DNA of 12,730 nt from the NCBI GenBank assembly GCA_025458465.1, contig JALOSK010000029.1:1-12730 (forward strand). The letters run 5' to 3'. Source of the DNA: Sandarakinorhabdus sp. (lineage in GTDB: Bacteria; Pseudomonadota; Alphaproteobacteria; Sphingomonadales; Sphingomonadaceae). The notes beneath the pieces are model-generated. The model was not told where the DNA came from. It saw only the letters and a list, made by a program, of their open reading frames with translations, and ran no database searches. Shown here one piece after another: positions 6,621-12,730 of the stretch. A program made the translations under genes and the position numbers. Numbering within the stretch: the first letter of the stretch is position 1; each line of letters opens with the position of its first letter.

Positions 6621-6645
6621 CTGGCCATTGCTACGCAATGCCCAG
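6621..6645. terminator. Second hairpin in the convergent gap
   Basis: CTGG-c-CATTGC, loop TAC, GCAATG-c-CCAG: a 4-bp plus 6-bp stem with a single C/C mismatch and a 3-base loop. It ends 11 bases beyond the fliD stop in the minus direction. A compact stable stem suited to ending or protecting the flagellar operon mRNA. No U-run is present. Confidence 0.5.
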
Positions 6646-6655
6646 CGGCCGCGCA

Positions 6656-8086
6656 TCAGCGATCACCATCCGCCGTCCACAGCGCCACCAGCTGATCGAT
6701 CTGCTGCTGCGCCGCGCGCGACAGGCCAACGCTGCGTTCCATGGCTGCAAACTGCCGCGTCAGCAGCGCCTGCCGCACCTCGGCCTGCTGCTGCACGCGT
6801 TCCAGATCGCGGCTGGCGCGGGCCTGCTGACGGGAAAGGCCATCATTTGCCGCCACCGCGAGCTGGGCGATGCTTTGCAGCCGGTTCGGCCGCGTCGGGC
6901 TGGCCCCGGCCGACAGTTCGCGCAGCAGGGTTTCGGCATCGGCAAGCCGTGTGGGTGGCAGATTGGCCAGGCGCGCGGTATCCACCGTGATGCTGCCATC
7001 CCGGGCGATGCCCACGCCCAGTTCGGCCAGCGACAGCCCGTTTGCCTCGGGCACCACGGTGCCCACCAGCCGGCCGATGCGCTGGTCCAGCGCGCGGGCG
7101 GTGGGATCGTTGGTCAGCGGGCCGGGCTCCTCGCCATCCTGCGCCGGCCGGCGGAAATCGCCGATCAACTGCCGCATGGCCTGCAGCGTGCCAACGAAAT
7201 CGGCCAGTGCGCCCGATACGGCGCGGCTGTCGCGGCTGGCAGTGATGGCAACATCGGTGGCAGCACGGTTCAGCGTCAGCCGCGCGCCGGGGATCAGATC
7301 ATCGATGCGGTTGGTGGGCCGGGTGATGGCAATGCCGTCAATGGCAAGATCAGCGTCCACGGCAGCCTGCCCCAGCGTCATCGCTTCGGCGCCCGGCGTG
7401 TGGTTGAAGCGCTCCAGCCCCGGAACAGGGGGCAGCAGCGGATCGGGCGGCGGGGTCGGCGCGGCGGAGATGATGAAGCCATTGGCGGCGCCTTCCGGCC
7501 CGCGGATCACCAGCGTGGCACTGCCGGCAGAGGTGACGATGCTGGCCGCCAGCCCGCTGCCGGACGCGTTGATGGCCTCTGCCAGCCCGGCCAGGCTGTT
7601 GTTTTCCGGCGTGATCGTGATGTTCAGCGATGGCGCCGCGCCGGCACTGAAGCTGAAGCCACCGCCAGCGATGGGCGTGCGCGTGCCGAACAGGATGGAC
7701 AGCGTGCCGGTGCCCACCGGATCGGATGCGCTGGTCAGTGTTGGCCCGGTCAGCCGCTGGCCAGCGGCGATGCGGTTCACCGTCACCTGGTTGAACAGCG
7801 CGCCCGTTGGCCCGCTTCCCACGCGCTCCACCGCCACGGCGGCGTCGCTGCTGGACAGTTGCAGCCCCAGTTCGCCGCCGCGCAGCCGCGTATCAAGCGA
7901 GGTGGCGATGCCATTCAGCGCCGCGCGCAGCTGCCCCAGCGCCGAGATGCGGGCCTGCAAGGTTTCGATGCGGCGGGTGAGCGGTGCCTCGCGCGCGGTG
8001 CGTTCGGCGCTGACGATGCCATCAACGATGGCCCGGCTGTCCAGCCCGGACCCGGCGCCAAAGGCGGTGAGAGGGTTTGTCGCCAT
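6656..8086 (-). CDS. fliD: Flagellar filament cap protein FliD (HAP2)
   Basis: A 476-residue filament cap, exported through the flagellar type III system and placed at the filament tip to fold incoming flagellin. The N-terminus GAGSGLDSRAIVDGIVSAE (10-28) and the following helix IETLQARISALGQLRAALN (40-58) match the FliD N-terminal domain. LSLAELGVGIARDGSITVDT (351-370) and the C-terminal helices up to QQIDQLVALW (461-470) match the FliD C-terminal domain, which forms coiled coils. The middle holds a proline-rich stretch PTPPPDPLLPPVPG (210-223), probably a surface linker. It is last in the operon: the ATG at 8086 follows the flhB TAA by 6 bases with no strong ribosome site, so translation probably depends on re-initiation. 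fliS and flagellin genes are not in the window. Confidence 0.93.
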   Translation of the reverse strand: MATNPLTAFGAGSGLDSRAIVDGIVSAERTAREAPLTRRIETLQARISALGQLRAALNGIATSLDTRLRGGELGLQLSSSDAAVAVERVGSGPTGALFNQVTVNRIAAGQRLTGPTLTSASDPVGTGTLSILFGTRTPIAGGGFSFSAGAAPSLNITITPENNSLAGLAEAINASGSGLAASIVTSAGSATLVIRGPEGAANGFIISAAPTPPPDPLLPPVPGLERFNHTPGAEAMTLGQAAVDADLAIDGIAITRPTNRIDDLIPGARLTLNRAATDVAITASRDSRAVSGALADFVGTLQAMRQLIGDFRRPAQDGEEPGPLTNDPTARALDQRIGRLVGTVVPEANGLSLAELGVGIARDGSITVDTARLANLPPTRLADAETLLRELSAGASPTRPNRLQSIAQLAVAANDGLSRQQARASRDLERVQQQAEVRQALLTRQFAAMERSVGLSRAAQQQIDQLVALWTADGDR

Positions 8087-8092
8087 GCGCGT

Positions 8093-9196
8093 TTATAACG
8101 GCAGCGGCGCGCCGGCCTTGCGCGGCTGGCCATGTTCATCGAAATCCAGCGTTGGCGGCACGAACACATCGGGCACCGCTTCGCCTTCCGGATCATCGAA
8201 GCGCATCACGAAGGCCAGGATGGTGGCCACCGCCTGGAACAGTTCGGGCCGCACCATCTGGCCCTTCTTTGCCGACCAGAACAGCGCGCGGGCCAGGCGC
8301 GGCGTGCGGATGATCGGCACGTTCAGTTCGCGCGCGGCGGCGATCAGCGCCTGCGCCATGTCGAGCCGGCCCTTTTCCACCACCACCGGCGCTTCATCGA
8401 CGCCCGCCCGATAGCGCAGCGCCACCGCGAAGTGCACGGGGTTGACCACCACCACCGAGGCATCGGCAAGGCCCTGCTTCATCCGCCCCTGTGCCGCCGC
8501 CATCTGGGCCCGGCGGATCGCGGCCTTCAGTTCCGGCGCGCCATCGCTTTCGCGGTTTTCGCGCCTCACCTCGTCCCGCGTCATCATCAGTTGCTTCTCC
8601 CGCCGCCACCAGGTGAAGCCGGCATCCAGCACCGCCACCGCCGCCAGCAGCAGCGTCGCCGCCACCGCCAGCCGCAGCAGCAGCGCGCCCACGGCGGGCA
8701 GCCCCTGTTCCTCGATGGCGGCAATGCCGGGCAGCGCCGGCATCAGCATGGCCACGCCCAGCCCGGCCATGCCGCCCAGCTTGACCAGCGCCGTTGCCGC
8801 CCCGGCAAGGCCCTGCCAGCCGAACAGCTTCTTCAGGCCACTGATGGGCGACAGGCGGGAAAATTTCGGCGCGGCCAGCCCAAGGCTGGCATGGCGCGAC
8901 ACTGCCAGTTGCAGGCCGATGGCAGCGGCGGCCACCATTGCCAGCAGCAGCACCGGCCAGCCGATCGGCACCTGCCGGCCCAGCGCGCGCACATCGGCGC
9001 TGGCGGCGCCGGCCAGGCTGTCGCCCAGAAAAAAGCGCAGATCCTGCCACAGCGCCGGGCCGGCCAGCGCCAGGAACAGCGTGGCCATGCCCAGGCTGGC
9101 CGCCGGCGCCAGTTCGCGCGGGGCGAATACATTGCCATCTTCCAGCGCCTTTTCGCGGCGGCGCGGTGTTGGCTTTTCGGTCTTTTCACCCGCCAT
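8093..9196 (-). CDS. flhB: Flagellar type III export switch protein FlhB (with NPVH cleavage motif)
   Basis: 367 residues. Inner-membrane export-gate component that switches secretion from rod/hook to filament substrates. The N-terminus EKTEKPTPRRREKALEDG (4-21) is typical, followed by four membrane helices (about 30-50, 80-98, 130-157, 168-195) and FSRLSPISGLKKLF (112-125). The cytoplasmic part begins with MTRDEVRRENRESDGAPELK (205-224), and ends with ELNVPIIRTPRLARALF (290-306). The autocleavage site, NPTH in most FlhB proteins, reads VVVVNPVHFAVALRY; residues 252-255 are NPVH. Asn and Pro, between which cleavage occurs, and His are retained, while Thr is replaced by Val. The ATG at 9196 shares one base with the fliR stop (TGATG). 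Confidence 0.95.
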   Translation of the reverse strand: MAGEKTEKPTPRRREKALEDGNVFAPRELAPAASLGMATLFLALAGPALWQDLRFFLGDSLAGAASADVRALGRQVPIGWPVLLLAMVAAAAIGLQLAVSRHASLGLAAPKFSRLSPISGLKKLFGWQGLAGAATALVKLGGMAGLGVAMLMPALPGIAAIEEQGLPAVGALLLRLAVAATLLLAAVAVLDAGFTWWRREKQLMMTRDEVRRENRESDGAPELKAAIRRAQMAAAQGRMKQGLADASVVVVNPVHFAVALRYRAGVDEAPVVVEKGRLDMAQALIAAARELNVPIIRTPRLARALFWSAKKGQMVRPELFQAVATILAFVMRFDDPEGEAVPDVFVPPTLDFDEHGQPRKAGAPLPL

Positions 9197-9921
9197 CAGC
9201 TCACCAGCCCCAATGCAGAGGCCAGCGCCTGCGCCAGCCGGCCCGATATGTGCCCCAGCACCAGCGGCAGCAGCGTCACGAAGGCCAGCAGCAGCGCCGC
9301 CGGCCCCACCGCCACCACCGACAATTGCGGTGCCGCCCGGTTGGCAATCGCCACCACCGCATTGGCCAGCAACAGCACCGCCAGCAGCGGCAGCGCCACC
9401 TTCAGCCCCCACAGGAACATCAGCCCGCCCAGCGCCGCGATGTCACCCAGTGCCAGCCCGCCTGCAGGCACCACCGCGCCGCCGCCGGCCACGATCAGCA
9501 ACAACCATTCGGTGTGCAGATCACCGGCCAGCAGCGCCACCCAGGCCAGCGTGGTGAACAGCGCCGAAAGCGCGCCACCGCTGCCGGCCATCGGCCCCAG
9601 CATGGCAAAGCCCAGCCCCACCATCTGGGCGATGGCCTCGCCCGCCAGTGTGGCCGCGCCGAACGCCAGCGCCAGCGCCAGCCCGGCCACCAGCCCGGCC
9701 AGCAGTTCACCCGGAATATCGGCCGGCGACAGCGGCGGCGCACCGGGACGCAGGCCGCCAAACACCGCCAGCGCCGCCACCAGAGCGAATTTGGCGCGCC
9801 ACGGCAGCGCCGCGCCGCCCAGCCCGGGCAGCAGCACCGCCATCGCCAGCGGGCGCACGGCCGCCAGCGTGAACTGCACGAACCACGGCACCGCATCGAA
9901 GGCCGGCAGCGCGATGTTCAC
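9196..9921 (-). CDS. fliR: Flagellar export gate protein FliR
   Basis: 241 residues, multi-pass inner-membrane protein of the FliP-FliQ-FliR export gate. It is almost entirely hydrophobic with about six membrane helices. The segments LAGEAIAQMVGLGFAMLGP (92-110) and NAVVAIANRAAPQLSVVAVG (187-206) match family blocks, the latter corresponding to the usual A-R-A-x-PQ-N-V region. The start is a GTG at 9921, forming a GTGA overlap with the fliQ stop at 9920-9918; the next in-frame ATG would cut off the first membrane helix. Slightly shorter than the usual ~260 residues. The frame stays open upstream through fliQ, but that extension is out of frame with the real fliQ and lacks homology. Confidence 0.93.
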   Translation of the reverse strand: MNIALPAFDAVPWFVQFTLAAVRPLAMAVLLPGLGGAALPWRAKFALVAALAVFGGLRPGAPPLSPADIPGELLAGLVAGLALALAFGAATLAGEAIAQMVGLGFAMLGPMAGSGGALSALFTTLAWVALLAGDLHTEWLLLIVAGGGAVVPAGGLALGDIAALGGLMFLWGLKVALPLLAVLLLANAVVAIANRAAPQLSVVAVGPAALLLAFVTLLPLVLGHISGRLAQALASALGLVS

Positions 9922-10208
9922 CGTATCGCCCCCACCATGTCGGCAAGGCCGCTTTCCAGATAATCGCCCAGCCCCAGCATCAGGCCTTCGCCGGCAATGG
10001 CGATCATCAGCACCAGCACCGCCAGCTTGGGCAGGAACGACAGGCTGGCTTCCTGCACCGAAAAGATCGTCTGGATGAGGCCCACCAGCACTGCCACCAC
10101 CAGCATCGGCACGAGGAAGGTGGCAGCGCCGCCGGCAAACAGCAGCACCGCCTCGCGCGCCAGCGCGCCCAGCATCACCTCGTCCGGTGCGGGCGTCAGG
10201 CCGTTCAT
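9918..10208 (-). CDS. fliQ: Flagellar export gate protein FliQ
   Basis: 96 residues with two membrane helices (about 20-45 and 58-82), the hairpin fold of FliQ. The family block VAVLVGLIQTIFSVQEASLS (38-57) is clear, with the conserved Q-T/Q-E pattern after the first helix, then FLPKLAVLVLMIAIAG. A few residues longer than the common ~89. The ATG at 10208 overlaps the fliP stop in ATGA; the stop overlaps the fliR GTG. It forms the export channel entrance with FliP and FliR. Confidence 0.95.
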   Translation of the reverse strand: MNGLTPAPDEVMLGALAREAVLLFAGGAATFLVPMLVVAVLVGLIQTIFSVQEASLSFLPKLAVLVLMIAIAGEGLMLGLGDYLESGLADMVGAIR

Positions 10209-10870
10209 GGGCCAAAGCTTTTCGCAAGGGCGCCGAGCACCAGCGTCCAGCCATCCACCGCCACGAACAGCGCGATCTTCACCGGCAGCGAGACCGTGGC
10301 GGGCGACACCATCATCATGCCCATCGCCATCAGGATGGAGGCCACGATCAGATCGATCACCAGGAACGGCAGATAGATGACGATGCCGATTTCCAGCGCG
10401 GTTTTCAGTTCCGATGCCACGAAGGCCGGCAGCACCACCGCCAGCGGCACGTCCATCGGCTTTGCATAGGGCCCGCCGCCGGCCATTTCGGCAAAGCGGG
10501 TGAGATCCCTGGCGCGGGTCTGCGCCAGCATGAAGCCCTTCAGTTCCTCGCCGGCCAGCGCCAGCGCCTGTTCGGCCGGCAGCGTGCCGGCCACCATCGG
10601 CGTCCAGGCCGCGGCATGGATGCGATCAACCTGCGGGCGCATCACGAACAGGGTGAGCAGCAGCGCGGTGCCGATGATGATCTGGTTGGGCGGGCTTTGC
10701 CCCAGCCCCAGCGCCTGCCGCAGGATCGCCAGCACGATGGCGATGCGGGTGAACGCCGTCATCATCAGCAACGCCGCCGGCAGCAGCGTCAACGCCGACA
10801 TCAGCAGCAGGATCTGCAGCGAGGTCGACAGCGCCGGCAACTGGGGCGACAGGGCGAGCGTTTCGGTCAT
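10205..10870 (-). CDS. fliP: Flagellar export gate protein FliP (no visible signal peptide)
   Basis: 221 residues, the core protein of the export gate. Conserved blocks are obvious: LLPAALLMMTAFTRIAIVLA (29-48), LRQALGLGQSPPNQ (50-63), FMLAQTRARDLTRF, LPAFVASELKTALEIG, and LVIDLIVASILMAMGMMMVS, then VDGWTLVLGALAKSF at the end. Enterobacterial FliP carries a cleaved N-terminal signal peptide and is about 245 residues long. Here the chain begins with TETLALSPQLPALS, corresponding to the mature N-terminus, with no hydrophobic leader. The ATG at 10870 overlaps the fliO stop (ATGA), leaving the start well fixed. Loss of the signal peptide is known in some FliP and all SctR-type relatives, so the protein should still insert. 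Confidence 0.96.
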   Translation of the reverse strand: MTETLALSPQLPALSTSLQILLLMSALTLLPAALLMMTAFTRIAIVLAILRQALGLGQSPPNQIIIGTALLLTLFVMRPQVDRIHAAAWTPMVAGTLPAEQALALAGEELKGFMLAQTRARDLTRFAEMAGGGPYAKPMDVPLAVVLPAFVASELKTALEIGIVIYLPFLVIDLIVASILMAMGMMMVSPATVSLPVKIALFVAVDGWTLVLGALAKSFGP

Positions 10871-11085
10871 TGTGCGGCGGTCTCTGCCAGCGTTGAAAGG
10901 CCGGCGCGCGATTGGCCAACAAGGATGCGCCGGCCGCCGAATTCCACCACCAGCAGCCGCGCGCCGGGGCCAACCGGCACCGCCTGCACCACCTGCGCGT
11001 GGCGGGTGGGCAGCCGCAAGGCGGCCGGCAATGAAAGCCCACCGGCGCGGGCGCGCAGCCGATCGATGATCTGCACCGCCGTCAT
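10867..11085 (-). CDS. fliO: FliO-like protein, short and without a membrane segment
   Basis: 72 residues in the usual fliO position between fliN and fliP. The C-terminal half, QVVQAVPVGPGARLLVVEFG then GRRILVGQSRAGLSTLAE, matches the small cytoplasmic FliO domain, which has the pattern of a beta-rich core ending in GxxxLLVGxxxxGxxxL. FliO normally has one N-terminal membrane helix and helps FliP assemble. Here the N-terminus MTAVQIIDRLRARAGGLSLP is amphipathic and not long or hydrophobic enough to cross a membrane. The frame upstream of the ATG has no start codon nearby and encodes nothing hydrophobic, so a longer form is unlikely. Both ends are ATGA overlaps with fliN and fliP. The assignment rests on position and the domain pattern. 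Confidence 0.75.
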   Translation of the reverse strand: MTAVQIIDRLRARAGGLSLPAALRLPTRHAQVVQAVPVGPGARLLVVEFGGRRILVGQSRAGLSTLAETAAQ

Positions 11086-11393
11086 GCGCCTGCCGATGGC
11101 AGCACTTCGGTCAGGCGCACGCCAAAACGTTCGCCCACCGAAACAATCTCGCCGCGCGCCACCAGCCGATCGGACACCAGCACGTCCACCGGCTGATCCA
11201 CCCGGCGGTCCAGCACATGCACCTGGCCGGGCGCCAGCTTCAGCACATCGGCCAGCTTCAGGCGGATGCCGCCCACCTCGATGGCCAGGCGCACGCTGAT
11301 GGCGCCGAAACCGCCCAGATCGGCCCCCATGGCGGCCACATCGGCCGGTGTTGGCGCCGGATTGCCGGCCATGTCGCCGGGATTGATGGTCAT
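11082..11393 (-). CDS. fliN: Flagellar motor switch protein FliN
   Basis: 103 residues. A short variable N-terminus is followed by a complete SPOA domain (about 30-98): VRLAIEVGGIRLKLADVLKL, APGQVHVLDRRVDQPVDVLV, SDRLVARGEIVSVGERFGVR, ending LTEVL. This is the FliN family, which builds the lower part of the rotor C-ring and docks the export ATPase complex. The ATG at 11393 overlaps the stop of the upstream switch gene in ATGA, and its own stop overlaps the fliO ATG. Length is normal for FliN. Confidence 0.93.
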   Translation of the reverse strand: MTINPGDMAGNPAPTPADVAAMGADLGGFGAISVRLAIEVGGIRLKLADVLKLAPGQVHVLDRRVDQPVDVLVSDRLVARGEIVSVGERFGVRLTEVLPSAGA

Positions 11394-12130
11394 GCGCGCT
11401 CTCCTGCGGGTTTCAGATCGATGGTGATGATGCTGGCCTGCTGCCGGCCATCGGGCAGCGGCGCCAGGCTGGCCCAGCCCACCAGATGATCGCCCAGGTG
11501 AACGGGCATTTCGGGGCAGGCATTGATCGGGATGATCAGGCCGGGCTGCAGCGGCAACAGGCGTGCCAGCGGCACCTCCTCCTCTGCCAGCCGCACCACC
11601 AGACGCAGCGGCACCGCCAGCGCGGCGGCGCCCAGCGGCCGGGGTGCGGTGGCCGGCACCGGCGTGGGCGGCGCCAGCAGGCGGATGCTGCCCACGATGC
11701 TGGCATCGGCCGCATCGCCGCCCGGTTTGGCGATCACATCCACCACCAGTTCGGCGCGGCGGCTGGAGCCTGGCCACAGGCGCTGCGCCTCGCGGGCAAC
11801 CAGCGCGGCCAGTTCACCGGCATGGCGGGCCGTGGTCACACCGGTAAGGGTGGCCACCGGTCGCGCCGCATCGCCGCCCAACCGCACGGTCGCCAGCAGG
11901 GCCGCCAGTTCGGGCGCCACGTCGGGTGCGCCTGGTGCAAGGCCGCGGCCGGGATGCACGCTGGCCGGGCAGCCGAAGGCCGCCCCCAGTGCCTGTTCCA
12001 GCCCCAGCAGCAACGGCATGAACGGCGTATCGTCGCCATCATCGGGCGGGGCTTCGGCCGATCGCGGGCGCCAATCCTCGATGAAGGCGGCCCCGGCCGG
12101 CGGCTCGCTGCGGATGCGCAGCTCGCTCAT
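11390..12130 (-). CDS. fliM: Divergent, short FliM-like switch protein with C-terminal SPOA domain
   Basis: 246 residues, between fliL and fliN where fliM belongs. The C-terminal part, VPLRLVVRLAEEEVPLARLL (173-192) through GLIIPI (197-202), HLGDHLVGWASLA (211-223) and the final strand IITI, is a SPOA domain as in FliM and FliN. The region 37-150 may correspond to the FliM middle domain, but similarity is weak; LGGDAARP at 84-91 loosely recalls its conserved glycine-rich block. FliM is usually about 320-370 residues and begins with a CheY-binding EIDALL-type motif; neither is seen here. The stop/start overlaps on both sides are intact, so truncation by frameshift is not evident. It could instead be a FliM-derived export-associated C-ring protein. 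Assignment as fliM is by position and the SPOA domain. Confidence 0.75.
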   Translation of the reverse strand: MSELRIRSEPPAGAAFIEDWRPRSAEAPPDDGDDTPFMPLLLGLEQALGAAFGCPASVHPGRGLAPGAPDVAPELAALLATVRLGGDAARPVATLTGVTTARHAGELAALVAREAQRLWPGSSRRAELVVDVIAKPGGDAADASIVGSIRLLAPPTPVPATAPRPLGAAALAVPLRLVVRLAEEEVPLARLLPLQPGLIIPINACPEMPVHLGDHLVGWASLAPLPDGRQQASIITIDLKPAGERA

Positions 12131-12651
12131 TGCACCACCAGCGAGGTGAAGAACACCTCCTCCACCGTGCCCGGCTCGCCCTTGGCCTTCAGCGCCTTGT
12201 TGATCACGTCCTTCAGGCGTTCGCGCAGGGCGTCCTTGGCCTCCACGTTGGCCAGATCGGCCTCACGCGCCTCGCCCAGCGCCGCCAGCACTGCCGAAAT
12301 GATCGCCGGGCGGTGCTTTTCGATGGCCGCCACCGCATCCGCCCCGCCAAAGGTGGACAGCGACAATTTCACCTGCAGATAACGGCCATTGTCGGCCAGG
12401 TTGCTGGTGAAGGCATTGTCGATCTCGACATATTCGAGCGGGCCGGCCGGCGGCGCGGCAGTGGTGGGGGCAGCCGGCGCGTGGCTGGCGGCCGGCAGGC
12501 CCAGTTGCCCGCCCAGTTGCAGCACGGCCAGCACCGCGCCGGCGCCGCCCGCGCCGGCGCCGGCCACGAAGGCCAGCACCGGCAGCAGTGCGCCCATGAT
12601 TCCCTTTTTCGCCTTCTTCGGCTTGTCGGTGGTGGCAGCGGCATCAGGCAT
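12127..12651 (-). CDS. fliL: Flagellar basal-body-associated protein FliL
   Basis: 174 residues, single-pass inner-membrane protein that surrounds and supports the stator. A Lys-rich cytoplasmic tail (TDKPKKAKKG, 8-17) is followed by one Gly/Ala-rich membrane helix (about 18-45), an Ala/Pro-rich linker (52-71), and the periplasmic FliL domain: EYVEIDNAFTSNLADNGRYL (73-92), LSLST, and LRERLKDVINKAL (142-154), ending VEEVFFTSLVVQ. The ATG at 12651 is chosen because GAGGA lies 7 bases upstream; a TTG at 12669 in the same frame lies inside the end of the upstream gene and is unlikely. The stop overlaps the next ATG in ATGA. Confidence 0.92.
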   Translation of the reverse strand: MPDAAATTDKPKKAKKGIMGALLPVLAFVAGAGAGGAGAVLAVLQLGGQLGLPAASHAPAAPTTAAPPAGPLEYVEIDNAFTSNLADNGRYLQVKLSLSTFGGADAVAAIEKHRPAIISAVLAALGEAREADLANVEAKDALRERLKDVINKALKAKGEPGTVEEVFFTSLVVQ

Positions 12652-12658
12652 GGCGAAG

Positions 12659-12663
12659 TCCTC
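12659..12663 (-). promoter_or_regulatory. Ribosome binding site of fliL
   Basis: GAGGA on the minus strand, 7 bases before the fliL ATG at 12651. It overlaps the stop codon of the upstream gene (TGAGGA), which suggests coupled translation, and supports the ATG over the TTG at 12669. Confidence 0.65.
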
Positions 12664-12730
12664 AGGCAAGACGATCGATGGTCACGCCGCCCGGGCCACG
12701 ATGGGCGGGCGACAACAGGGGGGCAGTGGC
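12662..12730 (-). CDS. C-terminal end of an upstream gene, probably hook-length control protein FliK
   Basis: The last 22 codons of a minus-strand frame that enters from the window edge and ends in TGA at 12664-12662, 10 bases before the fliL ATG. The visible end is SPAHRGPGGVTIDRLA. A gene directly before fliL in this operon order is often fliK, and short valine-aspartate-leucine tails are common there, but the fragment is too short to identify by itself. Of the other two frames, one has a stop within this stretch and one runs on past the fliL start. Confidence 0.4.
   Translation of the reverse strand, partial: ATAPLLSPAHRGPGGVTIDRLA

Noticed and set aside
7174..7193. Minus-strand TGGCACG inside fliD with GC at the sigma-54 spacing.
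   Set aside because: The -24 half is good but the -12 half reads AGGC instead of TTGC, and it lies in the middle of fliD with no gene just downstream.
6587..8414. Two long plus-strand frames (503 and 514 codons) opposite fliD.
   Set aside because: Both are antisense to a clear fliD, with low-complexity Arg/Ala/Ser/Gly composition and no motif.
8132..10078. A 648-codon plus-strand frame opposite flhB and fliR.
   Set aside because: Composition is His/Gln/Arg-rich as expected from the reverse strand of hydrophobic membrane-protein genes; flhB and fliR are certain.

Overview
The window is GC-rich (about two thirds G+C by eye) and nearly fully coding. It probably comes from an alphaproteobacterium of the Sphingomonadales type. 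That guess rests on a bicyclic-carotenoid locus (CrtY and CrtI), beside a dense flagellar export and switch operon, with typical high-GC codon use. No rRNA, tRNA, CRISPR array, insertion sequence or phage gene is visible.

Layout. (1) 1-2008, minus strand: lycopene beta-cyclase crtY, then phytoene desaturase crtI (cut by the window edge), joined by a 4-nt ATGA overlap. (2) 2009-2140: a divergent intergenic region. (3) 2141-4557, plus strand: a cytochrome P450 and a membrane-anchored alpha/beta hydrolase, coupled by TAATG. Their place back to back with crtY suggests, but does not prove, a role in modifying carotenoids or another isoprenoid. (4) 4523-5284, minus strand: a winged-helix (MarR-like) protein with a long uncharacterised N-terminal region, convergent with the hydrolase and overlapping it by 35 nt. 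(5) 5285-5454: an unusually AT-rich divergent control region with three short inverted repeats, a pair of GANTC sites and a 9-bp direct repeat. (6) 5455-6516, plus strand: a sigma-54-dependent activator with AAA+ and Fis-type HTH domains but no receiver domain, resembling flagellar master regulators of the FlbD/FleQ/FlrC kind. (7) 6517-6655: a convergent gap with two strong hairpins. (8) 6656-12730, minus strand: a compact operon read in the order (probable fliK end)-fliL-fliM-fliN-fliO-fliP-fliQ-fliR-flhB-fliD.

How the genes work together. FliP, FliQ, FliR and FlhB form the flagellar type III export gate, and FliO assists its assembly. FliM and FliN are rotor switch and C-ring proteins, FliL supports the stator, and FliD caps the filament. 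Every junction from fliL to fliR is a 4-nt start/stop overlap, and fliR/flhB overlap by 1 nt, so translation is tightly coupled. The sigma-54 activator next to the end of this operon is a likely regulator of flagellar transcription; its effector and target promoters are not visible here.

The most unusual points are: an FlhB whose autocleavage site reads NPVH instead of NPTH; a FliO with no membrane segment; a short, divergent FliM without a recognisable CheY-binding N-terminus; a FliP with no N-terminal signal peptide; the receiver-less activator facing an unrecognised winged-helix gene across a palindrome-rich spacer; and the P450/hydrolase pair at the carotenoid locus. I see no clearly new multi-gene system. 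The rest is a well-ordered pigment-plus-flagellum region.
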